The notes below the pieces were generated by a model. That model ran no database searches, was not told where the DNA came from, and worked only from the letters and a program-made list of their open reading frames with translations. A stretch of DNA of 64,000 nucleotides from Paractinoplanes abujensis (GTDB taxonomy: Bacteria > Actinomycetota > Actinomycetes > Mycobacteriales > Micromonosporaceae), in NCBI RefSeq assembly GCF_014204895.1, contig NZ_JACHMF010000001.1, positions 7,068,001 through 7,132,000 of the forward strand, written 5' to 3'. The position numbers and the translations under genes are program-made. This document shows, piece after piece, positions 35,664 through 46,100 of this stretch (position 1 is the first letter of the stretch; the number at the start of each line of letters is the position of its first letter).

Positions 35664-36503
35664 TCACGGAACGTCCGGCGCGGCGACCGCCGCGGCCGGG
35701 ACGAGCTCGGGGTCGACCCCGGCGGCGACCGCCAGCTCGCGGGCGCGGGGCCCCTTGAGCAGCTTGGCCGCGGCGGCCGCCTCGGTCGGGCCGGTGCCGT
35801 AGGACGGGCACATCGGGGCCAGGGTGCAGGCGCCGCAGGCGGGCTTGCGGGCGTGGCAGACCCGGCGGCCGTGGAAGATGATCCGGTGCGACAGCATCGT
35901 CCAGTCGCGCTTCTCGATCAGCTCGGCCACCAGGAACTCGATCTTGACGGGGTCTTCCTCGGCGACCCAGCCGAAGCGGTTGGTGAGCCGGCGGAAGTGG
36001 GTGTCGACGGTGATGCCGGGGACGCCGAACGCGTTGCCCAGGATCACGTTGGCCGTCTTGCGACCGATGCCGGGCAGGGCGACCAGCTCGGCCAGCGTGG
36101 CCGGGAGCACCCCGCCGTGCTTCTCGATCAGCGCCTGACCCAGCTTGATCAGCGAGTCGGTCTTGGCCCGGAAGAAACCGGTCGGCTTGAGCAGCGTCTC
36201 GAGCGCGGTGCGATCGGCCGCGGCGTAGTCGGCGGCGGTCTGATACTGCTTGAACAGCGCAGGGGTGACCTGGTTGACTCGCACGTCGGTCGTCTGCGCG
36301 GACAGGATCGTGGCCACGGCCAGCTCGAGCGGATTGGTGAAGTCGAGCTCGCAGTGAGCGTCGGGATGCGTCTCGGTCAGGACGCGGGCCATCTTGCGGG
36401 CCCGCCGCTTGCGCCCGATGGGCGTTTCCGCCGTGAACCGCTTTGCCGCTGCCACCGGAGTCACCGCTAAAGAGTACGTCGCCCCTACGACAGGGTCTGT
36501 CAC
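35664..36503 (-). CDS. nth: Endonuclease III
   Basis: This 279-residue base-excision repair glycosylase/AP lyase acts on oxidised pyrimidines. The helix-hairpin-helix [14 protein letters not shown] carries the catalytic lysine, and the catalytic aspartate is in ITVDTHFRR. The Fe-S cluster cysteines are C-x6-C-x2-C-x5-C ([17 protein letters not shown]). The C-terminal tail of about 55 residues is Ala/Pro-rich. GTG 36503 overlaps the CapA-like stop (GTGA), supporting the longer N-terminus. Confidence 0.94.
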   Translation of the reverse strand: MTDPVVGATYSLAVTPVAAAKRFTAETPIGRKRRARKMARVLTETHPDAHCELDFTNPLELAVATILSAQTTDVRVNQVTPALFKQYQTAADYAAADRTALETLLKPTGFFRAKTDSLIKLGQALIEKHGGVLPATLAELVALPGIGRKTANVILGNAFGVPGITVDTHFRRLTNRFGWVAEEDPVKIEFLVAELIEKRDWTMLSHRIIFHGRRVCHARKPACGACTLAPMCPSYGTGPTEAAAAAKLLKGPRARELAVAAGVDPELVPAAAVAAPDVP

Positions 36504-37699
36504 GCGGACGGCGTGATCGAACCGTCCGCGCCGATCTTCACGCCGCTGTCGGGGAAGTCCTGCCGGCTGAGCTGGGCCACAAGCTTGCGGCCCTGCTCGT
36601 TCGCCTCGTCCCGGGTGGGCAGGCCGTTGCCGTTCATGTAGGTGGAGAGCAGCTTGCCGCCCCCGTACGTCCCGTCCTTGCTCAGCGTGACCTGCAGGAC
36701 CCCGCCGTATTTGAGGACGCCACTGCGCGACAGCGTGCGCCCGCCGCCCGCGAAGTTGCCCAGGCTGTAGGCGATCAGTTTGCCCTGGTAGAACTCCATG
36801 CCCCGGAGCACGTGGGGCCCGTGCCCGACGACCAGGTCGGCCCCGGCGTCGACCACCGCGCGGCTGAACTTGATCGGGTCACCCCGGTTCTCCCCGTGGA
36901 ACGTCTCGGTGCCCGGCTTGACGTGCTGCTTCTCCGAGCCTTCGGCACCCATGTGCACCTGCACGACGACCAGGTCGGCCTGCTCCTGGGCCCGCTCGAC
37001 CACGGACCGGGCCTGGTCGAGGTCGATGAGGCTGTTGGCTCCGGCGTACGAGGAGAAACCGACGACGGCGACCCGCACACCTTTGACCTCGGCCACGGTG
37101 ATCTCGTCGGTGTTGCCCGTGGCCTTGATGCCGGCCTCCTGGAGCGCGGCCCGGGTGTTGCGCGCGCCCTGCGGGCCGAAGTCCTTGGCGTGGTTGTTGG
37201 CCGTGTTGACCAGGTCGAACCCGCCGTCCCGGAGATGTTTCACGTACGCGGGCGGGGAGCGGAACGCGAAGCAATTGGGCGAGGGCGGCGACCCGCACTT
37301 GGACGCGCCCGTGTTCTCGGTCAGCGGTTGTTCGAGGTTGCCCATCACGAGGTCGGAGGCGAGCGCCGCCTGCACCGAGTCGAAGAACCCCTCGCCGTTC
37401 GCCGGGGGCATCCGGTTCGGCGCGTTGCTCATCATGATGTCGCCGGTAGCCGACAGTGTGACCGTGCCCTCATCGGCCGCGGCCGCCTCGGTGGGGCGCG
37501 CGGCGGAAGCGGGCGCGGAGGGGGTGGACGAGGCGGCTCCCGCATCCTGCCACTGCGCGGCCGAGCCGGAACCGGAGTCGCGGTTCGCAAAAGCGACACC
37601 GCCGATACCGAGCGCAGCCAAAACCGCCAGGACAATAGCGACAGTAAGGACAGGCCGCCCGAAAATGCCTGGCCGTCGATGCGGGGGGTGGGAATTCAT
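36500..37699 (-). CDS. CapA/PgsA-like poly-gamma-glutamate synthesis family protein
   Basis: This 399-residue protein has an N-terminal membrane anchor ([19 protein letters not shown]), a low-complexity linker, and a PGA_cap metallophosphatase-like domain. The domain shows [36 protein letters not shown] and [14 protein letters not shown] with metal-binding Asp, Asn and His residues. The fold resembles calcineurin-like phosphoesterases. No capB or capC is nearby, so polyglutamate synthesis is unlikely. I chose ATG 37699, though the ribosome site is weak. It leads the operon into nth. Confidence 0.85.
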   Translation of the reverse strand: MNSHPPHRRPGIFGRPVLTVAIVLAVLAALGIGGVAFANRDSGSGSAAQWQDAGAASSTPSAPASAARPTEAAAADEGTVTLSATGDIMMSNAPNRMPPANGEGFFDSVQAALASDLVMGNLEQPLTENTGASKCGSPPSPNCFAFRSPPAYVKHLRDGGFDLVNTANNHAKDFGPQGARNTRAALQEAGIKATGNTDEITVAEVKGVRVAVVGFSSYAGANSLIDLDQARSVVERAQEQADLVVVQVHMGAEGSEKQHVKPGTETFHGENRGDPIKFSRAVVDAGADLVVGHGPHVLRGMEFYQGKLIAYSLGNFAGGGRTLSRSGVLKYGGVLQVTLSKDGTYGGGKLLSTYMNGNGLPTRDEANEQGRKLVAQLSRQDFPDSGVKIGADGSITPSA

Positions 37700-37904
37700 C
37701 GACGGCGACGATACCTTCAGGTGGCGACGCGGACGAACCGTCGAAAGGCTTGTCGTTGCCTCCACTGGGCGACGAAAAATACTGCCCGTCACGGCGGGAC
37801 TGGTTACCCTGCGGTATCTAGATCAAGGGGTGCCCGCCCGATTCCCGCCCGCGTGCGCCTAGACTGATCGAGCGCAGGCGTTGCGCGTGTTCGGAGGTGC
37901 GGCG

Positions 37905-38582
37905 ATGGATGAGGTACTGGCGCGCAGCGGGATCTTCCAGGGCGTTGACCCGGAGGCCGCCGAGGCGCTCGCCAAGGAGATGGACACGGTCGAAGTCCGC
38001 AAGGGCGACGTCCTGTTCAACGAGGGCGAGGCCGGTGACAGCCTGTACATCGTGCTGTCCGGCAAGATCAAGCTGGGCCGGCGTGCGGCCGACGGCCGGC
38101 AGAACCTGGTCTCGATCATGGGCCCGTCCGACATGGTCGGCGAGCTCTCCCTCTTCGACCCGGGCCCGCGCACGGCCACCGCGACCGCGGTGACCGACGC
38201 CCGGCTGGCCCGGCTCAAGAAGACTTCGCTGCGCCCGTGGCTCAACAACCGGCCCGAGATCGCCGAGCAGCTGCTGCGGGTGCTCGCCCGCCGCCTGCGC
38301 CGCACGAACGACGCGCTGGCCGATCTGATCTTCACCGACGTGCCCGGCCGGGTTGCGAAAAACCTGCTCCAGATGGCGGGCCGGTTCGGCACCCGCGACG
38401 GTGGTGTGCTGCGCGTCACGCACGACCTCACCCAGGAGGAGCTGGCTCAGCTCGTCGGGGCGTCCCGCGAGACGGTGAACAAGGCGCTGGCCGACTTCGC
38501 CTCGCGCGCCTGGCTCCGGCTGGACGGCAAGAGCGTGATCATCCTGGACCCCGAGCGCCTGGCGCGGCGCGCCCGCGTCTGA
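37905..38582 (+). CDS. crp: Crp/Fnr family cAMP-responsive regulator
   Basis: This 225-residue regulator is the same length as Mycobacterium Crp and Corynebacterium GlxR. The cyclic-nucleotide domain has the phosphate-binding cassette [17 protein letters not shown] with the Glu and Arg expected for cAMP. The C-terminal winged helix contains [24 protein letters not shown] 37905 has GGAGG upstream. It is divergent from the CapA-nth-tlpA-Nudix-marP group and 5 kb from a class III cyclase gene, so cAMP production and sensing lie close together. Confidence 0.94.
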   Translation: MDEVLARSGIFQGVDPEAAEALAKEMDTVEVRKGDVLFNEGEAGDSLYIVLSGKIKLGRRAADGRQNLVSIMGPSDMVGELSLFDPGPRTATATAVTDARLARLKKTSLRPWLNNRPEIAEQLLRVLARRLRRTNDALADLIFTDVPGRVAKNLLQMAGRFGTRDGGVLRVTHDLTQEELAQLVGASRETVNKALADFASRAWLRLDGKSVIILDPERLARRARV

Positions 38583-38599
38583 CCCTCAGCACCTTGTCG

Positions 38600-38624
38600 G
38601 GGCCGTCCCAGTGGGGCGGCCCCT
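38600..38624 (+). terminator. Terminator after crp
   Basis: Stem GGGGCCG / CGGCCCC, extended inside by CCC/GGG, lies 18 nt after the crp stop. Confidence 0.7.
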
Positions 38625-38789
38625 AAATCTCGTGTATTACCCCTCCAAAAGGGGACAAACCTGCATCTTTCGCATCCGTGTCGCACCTGGTTGACCACTC
38701 GTTGTGGAGGTGGTCGAGAGGCACCGGCGGATACGAGAGGGCGCGGCTTTGAACATGGTGGGGGGCGTACAGCGCATCGGGGTGCCGAC

Positions 38790-40127
38790 GTGACCGTGCT
38801 CGACACCGCCGTCGACCCGCGCACCCCCGGCTATCCGGAGGCCCGCAACGCCACCCTCGACCGGCTCGACCGGCTCGACGCGGCGCTGGAGGAGGCCCGC
38901 GCGGGCGGCGGCGAACGGGCGGTCACCCGGCATCACGCGCGCGGCAAACTGCTGCCCCGCGAGCGCATCGAGATGCTGCTCGACCAGGACGCCCCGTTCC
39001 TGGAGCTGTCGCCGGTCTCGGGTTGGGGCACCGAGTTCCCGGTGGGCGCGGGCGTGGTCACCGGCATCGGCGTGGTCGAGGCCGTCGAATGCATGATCAT
39101 CGCGACCGACCCCACCGTGGAGGGGACGGCGGCCAACCCGTACGCGGTCGAGAAGATCCGCCGGGCCGCCCGGATCGCCTCGGCCGACCGCCTGCCGCTG
39201 GTCAACCTGGTCGAGTCGGCCGCCGAGAGCCCGGGCGTGGGGACGCCACCGGGCGGCAGCATCGCGCGCGACCTGAGCCGGCTGTCCACCCGGCGCGTGC
39301 CCGCCGTGTGCGTCGTCTTCGGGCCGACCAGCGGCGACATCGCCTACCTGCCGGCGCTCGCGGACTACACGATCATGGTGCGCGGGCACGCCAAGCTGCT
39401 GACCCATCCCCGTCCGCGGGCCGGCGCGAACGGCTCCGACGTCCGTGCCCCGGCGGCCCCGGCCGACCAGCTGGCCGAGGACGAACGCGACGCGCTGCGC
39501 CTGGCCCGCCAGTGCGTACGCCGGCTGAACTGGCGCAAAGCCGGGCCCCCGCCCCGCACGTTCCCGCCCGCCGAGCCCAAGTACGACCCCGAGGATCTGC
39601 TGGCGCTGGCCGGGCTGTCCACCCTCTTCGACCCGCGCGAGGTGCTGGCCCGGCTGCTCGACGGCAGCGAGTTCGACGAGTTCAAGCCGGCCGTCGGCGC
39701 CGCGGTGCTGGCCGGCTGGGGCGAACTGCACGGTTATCCGGTCGGGGTGCTGGCCGCGGCCGACGTGCCCCCGACCGCGGCCGACACCCAGAAGGCGGTG
39801 CACTTCATTCAGCTCGCCAACGCCACCGACACCTCGTTGCTGCTGCTGCAGCGCGACGACGGCGGCGCCCTCGGCTCCCCGGCGGTGGACGCGCTCGCGC
39901 ACTCCACAGTGCCGCTGCTCGCCCTCAACACCGGACGCACCGGCGACCCCCGCTTCGCCTTCAGCTGGCCCGCCGACGGCCCGGCCGGCGGCGGGGACGA
40001 CGACGGCGTCATCGACCCCCGTGACACGCGCACCGTGCTCGGCCTCTGCCTCTCCGCCGTGCACAGCGCGGTCGTCGCGGGCGCCGGGCACGGCGGCGCG
40101 TTCCGACCCGGAAAGGTAGACCAGTGA
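38790..40127 (+). CDS. Acyl-CoA carboxylase beta-subunit-like protein with altered active site
   Basis: This 445-residue carboxyltransferase-family protein (usual length about 515-540) starts at GTG 38790. The framework is clear: ARGKLLPRERIEMLLD near residue 50, AGVVTGIGVVEAVECMIIA, and the C-terminal GVIDPRDTRTVLGLCLSA. Canonical catalytic motifs are changed. The N-domain glycine pair (TAGGAY type) reads PTSGDIAY with D183, the SGGA-type motif reads ESAAES, and the C-domain oxyanion region is shortened. The next gene, a biotin-carboxylase-like protein, overlaps by 4 bp, so the two surely form a complex. It may act on an unusual substrate or be non-catalytic. Confidence 0.8.
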   Translation: MTVLDTAVDPRTPGYPEARNATLDRLDRLDAALEEARAGGGERAVTRHHARGKLLPRERIEMLLDQDAPFLELSPVSGWGTEFPVGAGVVTGIGVVEAVECMIIATDPTVEGTAANPYAVEKIRRAARIASADRLPLVNLVESAAESPGVGTPPGGSIARDLSRLSTRRVPAVCVVFGPTSGDIAYLPALADYTIMVRGHAKLLTHPRPRAGANGSDVRAPAAPADQLAEDERDALRLARQCVRRLNWRKAGPPPRTFPPAEPKYDPEDLLALAGLSTLFDPREVLARLLDGSEFDEFKPAVGAAVLAGWGELHGYPVGVLAAADVPPTAADTQKAVHFIQLANATDTSLLLLQRDDGGALGSPAVDALAHSTVPLLALNTGRTGDPRFAFSWPADGPAGGGDDDGVIDPRDTRTVLGLCLSAVHSAVVAGAGHGGAFRPGKVDQ

Positions 40128-42130
40128 TCCGACGTCTTCTGGTGGCCGACCGTGGTGAGACCGCCCGCCGGGTGTTCGCCACCTGCCGCCTCGTCGGCAT
40201 CGAAACGGTCGCCGTCTACTCCGATGCCGATTCCGACGCGCCCCACGTCGAGGAGGCGGACTACGCCGTACGGCTCGACGGTGGCACCCCCCGCTCGTCG
40301 TACCTGCGCGGCGATCTGATCATCACCGCGGCCCAGCGCTCCGGGGCCAACGCGATCCACCCCGGCATCGGCGAGCTGGCCGAGGATCCCGACTTCGCCT
40401 CGGCTGTGGCCGACGCCGGGTTGATCTGGGTCGGTGCCCCGCCCAAGACGCTCGGCGTGCTGCGCAGCAAGCGCGAGACCAAGGCGCTGGTGGCCGAGGC
40501 CCGGGTGCCGGTGCTGCCCAGCTTCACCGACCCGTCCGAGGTGCCCGGTTTCCCGGTGCTGATCAAGCCGGACACGGGCGCCGGCGGCACCGGGCTGCGG
40601 GTCGTCCGGGACGCGGCCACCCTGGTCGAGGCGCTGGCCTCCACCCGGCGCGAGGTCGGCGGCGAGGTCTACTGCGAGCCGTACGTGGAGGACGTGCGCC
40701 ACATCGAGGTGCCGATCATGGCCGACGAGCACGGCGCCGTGATCCCGTTCGGCGAGCGCGAGTGCTCGATCCAGCGCCGCTACCAGAAGATCGTCGAGGA
40801 GACGCCGTCCCCGGCGGTGGACCCGGGGCTGCGCGAGGAGCTGTGCCGGGCGGCGATCGTCACCGTGCGGGCGCTCGGCTACGTGGGGGCGGGGGCGGTC
40901 GAGTTCCTGCTCGACCCGAACGGCGACTTCTGGTTCCTCGAGCTCACCCCGACCCTGCAGGCGGAGCACGCGGTCACCGAGTGCGTGTCGGGCTACGACC
41001 TCGTACGGCTGCAGTTGCTCGTCTCGGAGGGCGGGAGCCTGCCGATGCCGGGCCCGCCGCCGATCCGGGGTCACGCGATCGAGGTGCGCCTGTGCGCCGA
41101 GGACCCGGCGTACGCCTGGCTGCCCGCGACGGGCACGCTGCACCGGTTCGCCGTGCCCGACGTGGCCGGCCGGTTCCGTCCGCTGCCCGCCCCCGGCCTG
41201 CGCCTCGACGCGGGCGTGCGGGACGGCTCGGTGATCGGCGTGCACGGGGACTCGACGCTGGCCAAGCTGATCGCCTGGGCGCCGACCCGGCAGGAGGCGG
41301 CCCGGATGCTGGCCTCGGCCCTGACCCGGGCCCAGATCCACGGCGTGGCCACCAACCGCGACCTGCTCGTGCGGGCGCTGCGCCACCACGCCTTCCGCAC
41401 CGGCGATGTGGACACCAGCTTCCTCGACCGGCGGCCCGAGGTGTTCGCCCCGCTGCTGTCGGCGGTCGATGCCGTACGCCTGTCGTGCCTGGCCGCCGCG
41501 CTGGCCGGGGCGGCCGCACGCCGGGCCGGGGCGACGGTGCTGGGCTCGATGCCGTCCGGCTGGCGCAACGTGCCGTCGGGTTCGCAGACGGCCGTGTACG
41601 ACGGCCCGGCCGGCCCGGTCGAGGTCGGCTACCGGATGAACCGGCACGGCGAGCTGGCCGGCTGGTGGGTGCGTGCGGTCGACCCCGAGGAGCTCGACCT
41701 GGCCGGGCTGGGGCAGGCGCCGGTGGCCGCCGACTACCCGGAGACGGTGGTCGTGCGGGCGGGCGACGAGCGGGTGGTGCTCGACGTCAACGGGATCCGG
41801 CTGACCTTCAACGTGCACCGCGTGGGTGAGGTCTCGTACGTGGACAGCCCGGAGGGCTCGGTGGCGCTGCGCGGCCTGTCCCGTTTCCCGCTGCCCGCGC
41901 CCGACGCCGTCGAGGGCTCGCTGATCGCGCCGCTGCCCGGAGCCGTCCGCCGGGTGCTGGTCGTGCCGGGTCAGCGCGTCCGGGCGGGGGAGCTGCTGCT
42001 CACCTTGGAGGCGATGAAGCTGGAGCACCCGGTGCACGCGCCCAGCGCCGGGGTCGTGGCCTCGCTGCCGGTGCATCCGGGCACCGAGGTCGACACCGGC
42101 GAGCTGCTAGCGGTCCTGGCTCCCGAGTAG
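40124..42130 (+). CDS. Acyl-CoA carboxylase alpha-subunit-like protein (biotin carboxylase + BCCP) with altered active site
   Basis: This 668-residue protein has biotin carboxylase N-, ATP-grasp and C-domains followed by a biotinyl domain (EAMKLEH, biotin lysine K632). Several near-invariant residues differ. The opening IANRGEIA-type motif is VADRGETA. HPGYGFLSE is HPGIGELAE. The EMNTRLQVEH-type loop is ELTPTLQAEH, so the metal-ligand Asn and bicarbonate Arg become T275 and T277. The YDSM-type motif is HGDSTLAK. IQRRYQKIVEE and the ATP-grasp lysines remain. There is no frameshift, so it is expressed and selected. Its 3' end overlaps the convergent kinase gene by 24 bp. Confidence 0.82.
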   Translation: MIRRLLVADRGETARRVFATCRLVGIETVAVYSDADSDAPHVEEADYAVRLDGGTPRSSYLRGDLIITAAQRSGANAIHPGIGELAEDPDFASAVADAGLIWVGAPPKTLGVLRSKRETKALVAEARVPVLPSFTDPSEVPGFPVLIKPDTGAGGTGLRVVRDAATLVEALASTRREVGGEVYCEPYVEDVRHIEVPIMADEHGAVIPFGERECSIQRRYQKIVEETPSPAVDPGLREELCRAAIVTVRALGYVGAGAVEFLLDPNGDFWFLELTPTLQAEHAVTECVSGYDLVRLQLLVSEGGSLPMPGPPPIRGHAIEVRLCAEDPAYAWLPATGTLHRFAVPDVAGRFRPLPAPGLRLDAGVRDGSVIGVHGDSTLAKLIAWAPTRQEAARMLASALTRAQIHGVATNRDLLVRALRHHAFRTGDVDTSFLDRRPEVFAPLLSAVDAVRLSCLAAALAGAAARRAGATVLGSMPSGWRNVPSGSQTAVYDGPAGPVEVGYRMNRHGELAGWWVRAVDPEELDLAGLGQAPVAADYPETVVVRAGDERVVLDVNGIRLTFNVHRVGEVSYVDSPEGSVALRGLSRFPLPAPDAVEGSLIAPLPGAVRRVLVVPGQRVRAGELLLTLEAMKLEHPVHAPSAGVVASLPVHPGTEVDTGELLAVLAPE

Positions 42131-43069
42131 CCCGAAGAACGGCCACTTCTTCTTCGGGGTCTTGGCCGAGCGCGGGTTGCGGATGGTCGGGGTGTCGTCG
42201 CCCGGGCCGGGCTGCGGCGGCGGCACGTAGTTGTTGATCGGCGGGTTGAGCTGCACGTTGGTGAGCAGCTCGCGCAGCTGCTGCGCGGTCGGTCGGCGGG
42301 CCGGGTCATTGGCCATGCCCCAGCGCAGGATGTGCGTCAGCGCGGGCGGAACCCCCGGCAGGTCGGGGATCGGCTGGTGGAACAAGTCCATCAGGGTGAG
42401 CAGGCTGGGGCTGCGATCGCCGTCCCAGCGCGGCGGCCGGCCCCGCATCACCGCGTAGAGCGTGGCGCACAGCGCGTAGACGTCGACCGCGCCGCTCGGC
42501 TCGTCGTGGGCGAACATCTCGGGCGGCGCGTAGGCCGGGGTGAGCACCTCGAGGGTCACCGAGGAGTCGCGCATCTCGCCCAGCACGGCCAGCCCGAAGT
42601 CGGCCAGCACGGCCGAGTTGAACTCCGAGTACAGGATGTTGGCGGGCTTCACGTCGCGGTGCAGCACCCCGTTGGCGTGCGAGTGCACCAGCGCGTCGGC
42701 GATCTTGATGCCGAGATCTTTGGCCTCGGCCGCGCCGAGTGGGGAGCGGCGCATGCGATCGAGGTAGGACCCGTCGCACAACTCCATGATCAGGTACGGG
42801 TGCTGATCGACGGTGACCCCGACGTCGAACAGGTCGACGACGTGCGGGTGCGACGACATCCGGCCCGCCGCGCGTGCCTCGCGCAGGAAACGGGCCTGGT
42901 CCCGGTCGCTCTCGAGGCGGCGATTCTCCACCTTGATGGCGACCTCGCGGCCCACTGAGTCCTGCATCGCGCGATAGACGGTGGCGTAACCACCACGTGC
43001 CATCACCGACAACCCGGACATCCCAGGCACGTACGGAGCCGGGATCGCTCCGCTCGGTGTCTCGGTCAT
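42107..43069 (-). CDS. Soluble serine/threonine protein kinase
   Basis: This 320-residue Hanks-type kinase has a glycine-rich loop ARGGYATVYRA, catalytic lysine in VAIKVE, catalytic loop HRDVKPANIL, DFG loop LADFGLAVLG and a PE motif in YAPPEM. The C-terminal 60 residues are proline-rich and end in a basic stretch (KTPKKKWPFFG). There is no membrane helix or sensor domain, unlike PknB. Substrates are unknown; FHA or cyclase neighbours would be candidates. It lies between the carboxylase-like genes and the cyclase and is read on the cyclase strand. Confidence 0.92.
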   Translation of the reverse strand: MTETPSGAIPAPYVPGMSGLSVMARGGYATVYRAMQDSVGREVAIKVENRRLESDRDQARFLREARAAGRMSSHPHVVDLFDVGVTVDQHPYLIMELCDGSYLDRMRRSPLGAAEAKDLGIKIADALVHSHANGVLHRDVKPANILYSEFNSAVLADFGLAVLGEMRDSSVTLEVLTPAYAPPEMFAHDEPSGAVDVYALCATLYAVMRGRPPRWDGDRSPSLLTLMDLFHQPIPDLPGVPPALTHILRWGMANDPARRPTAQQLRELLTNVQLNPPINNYVPPPQPGPGDDTPTIRNPRSAKTPKKKWPFFGLLGSQDR

Positions 43070-43120
43070 CGCAGCCGGGTTCCTGTCATGGACTTGAAAA
43101 TACGCCAGATACGCCGGAGA

Positions 43121-46100
43121 TCATCCGGGCCGGTCCGACGCGTACGCGACACTAGCCGCCGGAGCCGCCCCGACACCGGTGGTCGCGAGGGCCGCCCGCA
43201 GTTCCTCGGCCGCCACCCGCTCGCTGGTCTGCTCGGTCGAATACGCCAGCAACACCGCCTCCTCGGCTGCCTCCCGGGCCGGCTCGCAGCGGTCGGCCGC
43301 GGCCAGCACCCGGGCGTGCACCATGGCCGCCTGCACCGAGCTGCGCACGTCCTCGGCGCGTACCTCGCGGGCCCGGTCGATCCACGTCAGGGCGGCCCCG
43401 ACCTGACCGTCGGCCAGCAGAGCGGCCGCGTAGGAGGCCAGGGCGTGCCGCCGCGAGAACAGCAGCGACGGCGCCCCGGTGTCGGTGGCGATCGGTGCCA
43501 GCAGCCCCATCGCGGTCTTGGCGTCGCCCGCCCGCAGCCGCGCCTCGGCCAGCAGCACCCGCGGGCCGACCTGGGCCGGGGCCATCGGGTTGTGCGGCTC
43601 GACGGCGGTCATCACCCGGCGCGCGTCGGCCTCGGCCGCGGACAGGTCGCCCCGGTTGAGCGCGATGAACCCGCGCAGCGTGCCGGCCATGCCGAGCAGC
43701 AGCGGATGACCCGTACGGTCGGCGTAGCCGAGGGCGTCGGACAGCAGATCGTGGGCGTGGTCGAACTCGCCCAGCCCGCGGGCCACCGCGCCCCGCACCA
43801 CCAGTGCCAGCCCTCGGCCCCAGTCGTCGCTCACCGCGTTGAAGTCGCGGTAGGCCCGCCGCGCCTCGCCGTCCGCCTCGGCCAGTTCGCCCAGTTCGGC
43901 TGCCGCGTACGCCTCGACGGCCCGCAGGGTGCCGACCGCCCAGGCCTCGCCCACCCGATCGCCGAACGGCAGGAACACGCGGGCCAGCCGCCGCGACTCC
44001 TGCAACCGGCCCGCCAGCAGCCGGGCGAACGCCGTGGTGCCGCGCAGCCAGGAGCGGCCCACCGGGTCGCCCAGTTCGGCGAAGAGCCGGGCCGCCCGGC
44101 CGAGCACGGCGTCGGTGCCCGCGAAGTCGCCCCGGGTGGTGGTCACCCAGGCCAGATTCTGCAGCGCCCAGGCCTGGCCGTGCCGGTCGCCGGCGGCCAG
44201 CGTCACCTGATAGGCCGCGGCGAACCGGCTGCTGGCCTGGCTGAGCCGGCCGGCCAGGAAGTCGGCCATGCCGAGCCGGCGCATCGCGTTGGCCCGCTCC
44301 GGCAGCAGCTCGGCCTCGGTGGCCACCTCGAGCGCCTCCTGCCAGGCGGCGACCGCACGGCCGGTGTCGCCCAGCGCCTCGTGCGCCCGGCCCACCACCA
44401 GCAGCGCCTCGGCCCGGTTGACCGGCTCGTCGGCGGCGCTCTTGGCGATCTTCTCGCCGTGCGACAGCGCCTCCTCGGCCCGGCCCAGGCGCAGCAGCGC
44501 GCGGGCGTGCACAAGCTGGTCGGGCAGGGGCAGACCGTCGGAGGCGAGGGCCGCGGCCCGCTCGGCGTATTCGATCGAGGCCGCCGGTTCGATGTTGGCC
44601 AGCGCGCGCCGGGCCAGCCGGCCCAGGGCCGAGACCCCGAGCGGGGCGACGTCGCGCACGGCCGCCTCGGGCCGCAGCCGCACGGCGTCGGCCAGCTCGA
44701 CCGCGCACTCGGCGTGGGTGGCCACGAAGGCGTCGCGCTCGTTGTCGGTCAGGTTGAGCCGGGCCGTGCTGTCGTAGCCGGTGCTGCCCAGATGCTCGGG
44801 CGCGGCCCAATTGGCCAGGTAGGCGTGCCGGTCGGCCAGGTCGGCCTTGCCGATGCCGGAATACGCCGCCTCCCGCATCAGCGGGGTGGTGAACGCGTAA
44901 CCGCCGCGGGAACGGTGCAGCATGCGGCGCTGCAGCAGCTCGTCGATCGAACGCTCGAGCTCGACCGCGGCCACCGCCCCGGGGCGGGCGTCGCTCGAGG
45001 CCCGCCGCTCGCGCAGCGCCTCGATGACACCGGTCGGCACCGCGTCGCCCACCACGGCGGCGTCGCGCAGCACCGAGCGGGGCTCCGCGGGCAGCGCGTC
45101 GATGCGGGCCGCGAGCACGGCGGCCAGGTCGCGCGAGAGCAGCTGACGGCCGAGCGAGCCGTCGGCCAGCTGCCACTTGCCGGCCGCGTTGGCCCCCACG
45201 GCCGGGGTCAGCGCGCCCCGCTCCATGAGCAGAGTGACCATCTCGGCCAGATAGAACGGGTTGCCCTGGGCGGTGGCGAGCAGCCGGTCGCTGTCGGACT
45301 GGGGCAGCTTGCCGCCGTTGAGATAAGACGTGAGCAACCGGGACGCGTCCGCGCCGCGCAGCGGGGGCAGGGTGTGCACCTCGGCGTCGGCCAGCCGGGT
45401 CAGCGCGCCCGCCGTGCGCACCAGCTCGGGCCGGCCCAGCAGCAGCACCACGACCGGGCCGTCGAGCAGCGAGAGCGTACGGCCCAGGGCGTCCACGGTC
45501 GACGCGGTGGCGTCGTGCAGGTCGTCGACGATCACTACCAGCGGCGCCTCGGCGGCCAGCGCGGTGAGCAGCTCGGCCACCGCCGTCGACAACGCCTCGG
45601 CGTCGGCCCGCTTGCTGCTGGGCTGCCAGTCGGCGCCGGTGGCCGGGCCGACCGGGTTGGCCGGGGCCTCGCCGTAGCCCAGCAGCGCCAGCAGCCGGTC
45701 GATGTCGATCGGGGCCGGCTCGCCGTCGTGACCCAGCCGGTTGGCCAGTTTGCGCAGCCGCTCCTCGACCACCGAGCGGCCGACGGTGGCCACCACGTCC
45801 TTGGGCAGGCCCACCGATTTGCGCACGAGGTCGGCCAGCGGGGCGAACCGGCGGCGCTCGCCGAACGCGCGGCAGCGCACCCGCAGCACCCGGGCCCCGG
45901 TGTGCGCCGCATAGCGCCCGTTGCCCACGTCGTAACCGGCGGCGAGCCGCTTGACCTCGCCCGCGAACCGGGATTTGCCGATGCCCGCCTCGGCCGTCAT
46001 CACCATCACGCGCGCGGTGCCGGAGTCGATCGCCTCGGCCAGTCGCCCGGCCACCCGGCCCAGCTCGGTCTCGCGGCCCACGAACGGCGCCTCGTCGCCC

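Noticed and set aside
36500..37699. Poly-gamma-glutamate capsule synthesis locus
   Set aside because: Only a CapA-like protein is present; the ligase and transport genes are absent.
38790..42130. Carboxylase-like pair as pseudogenes
   Set aside because: Both frames are intact, coupled by a 4-bp overlap, and keep the biotin lysine and structural motifs; the changes are point substitutions in specific sites, not decay.
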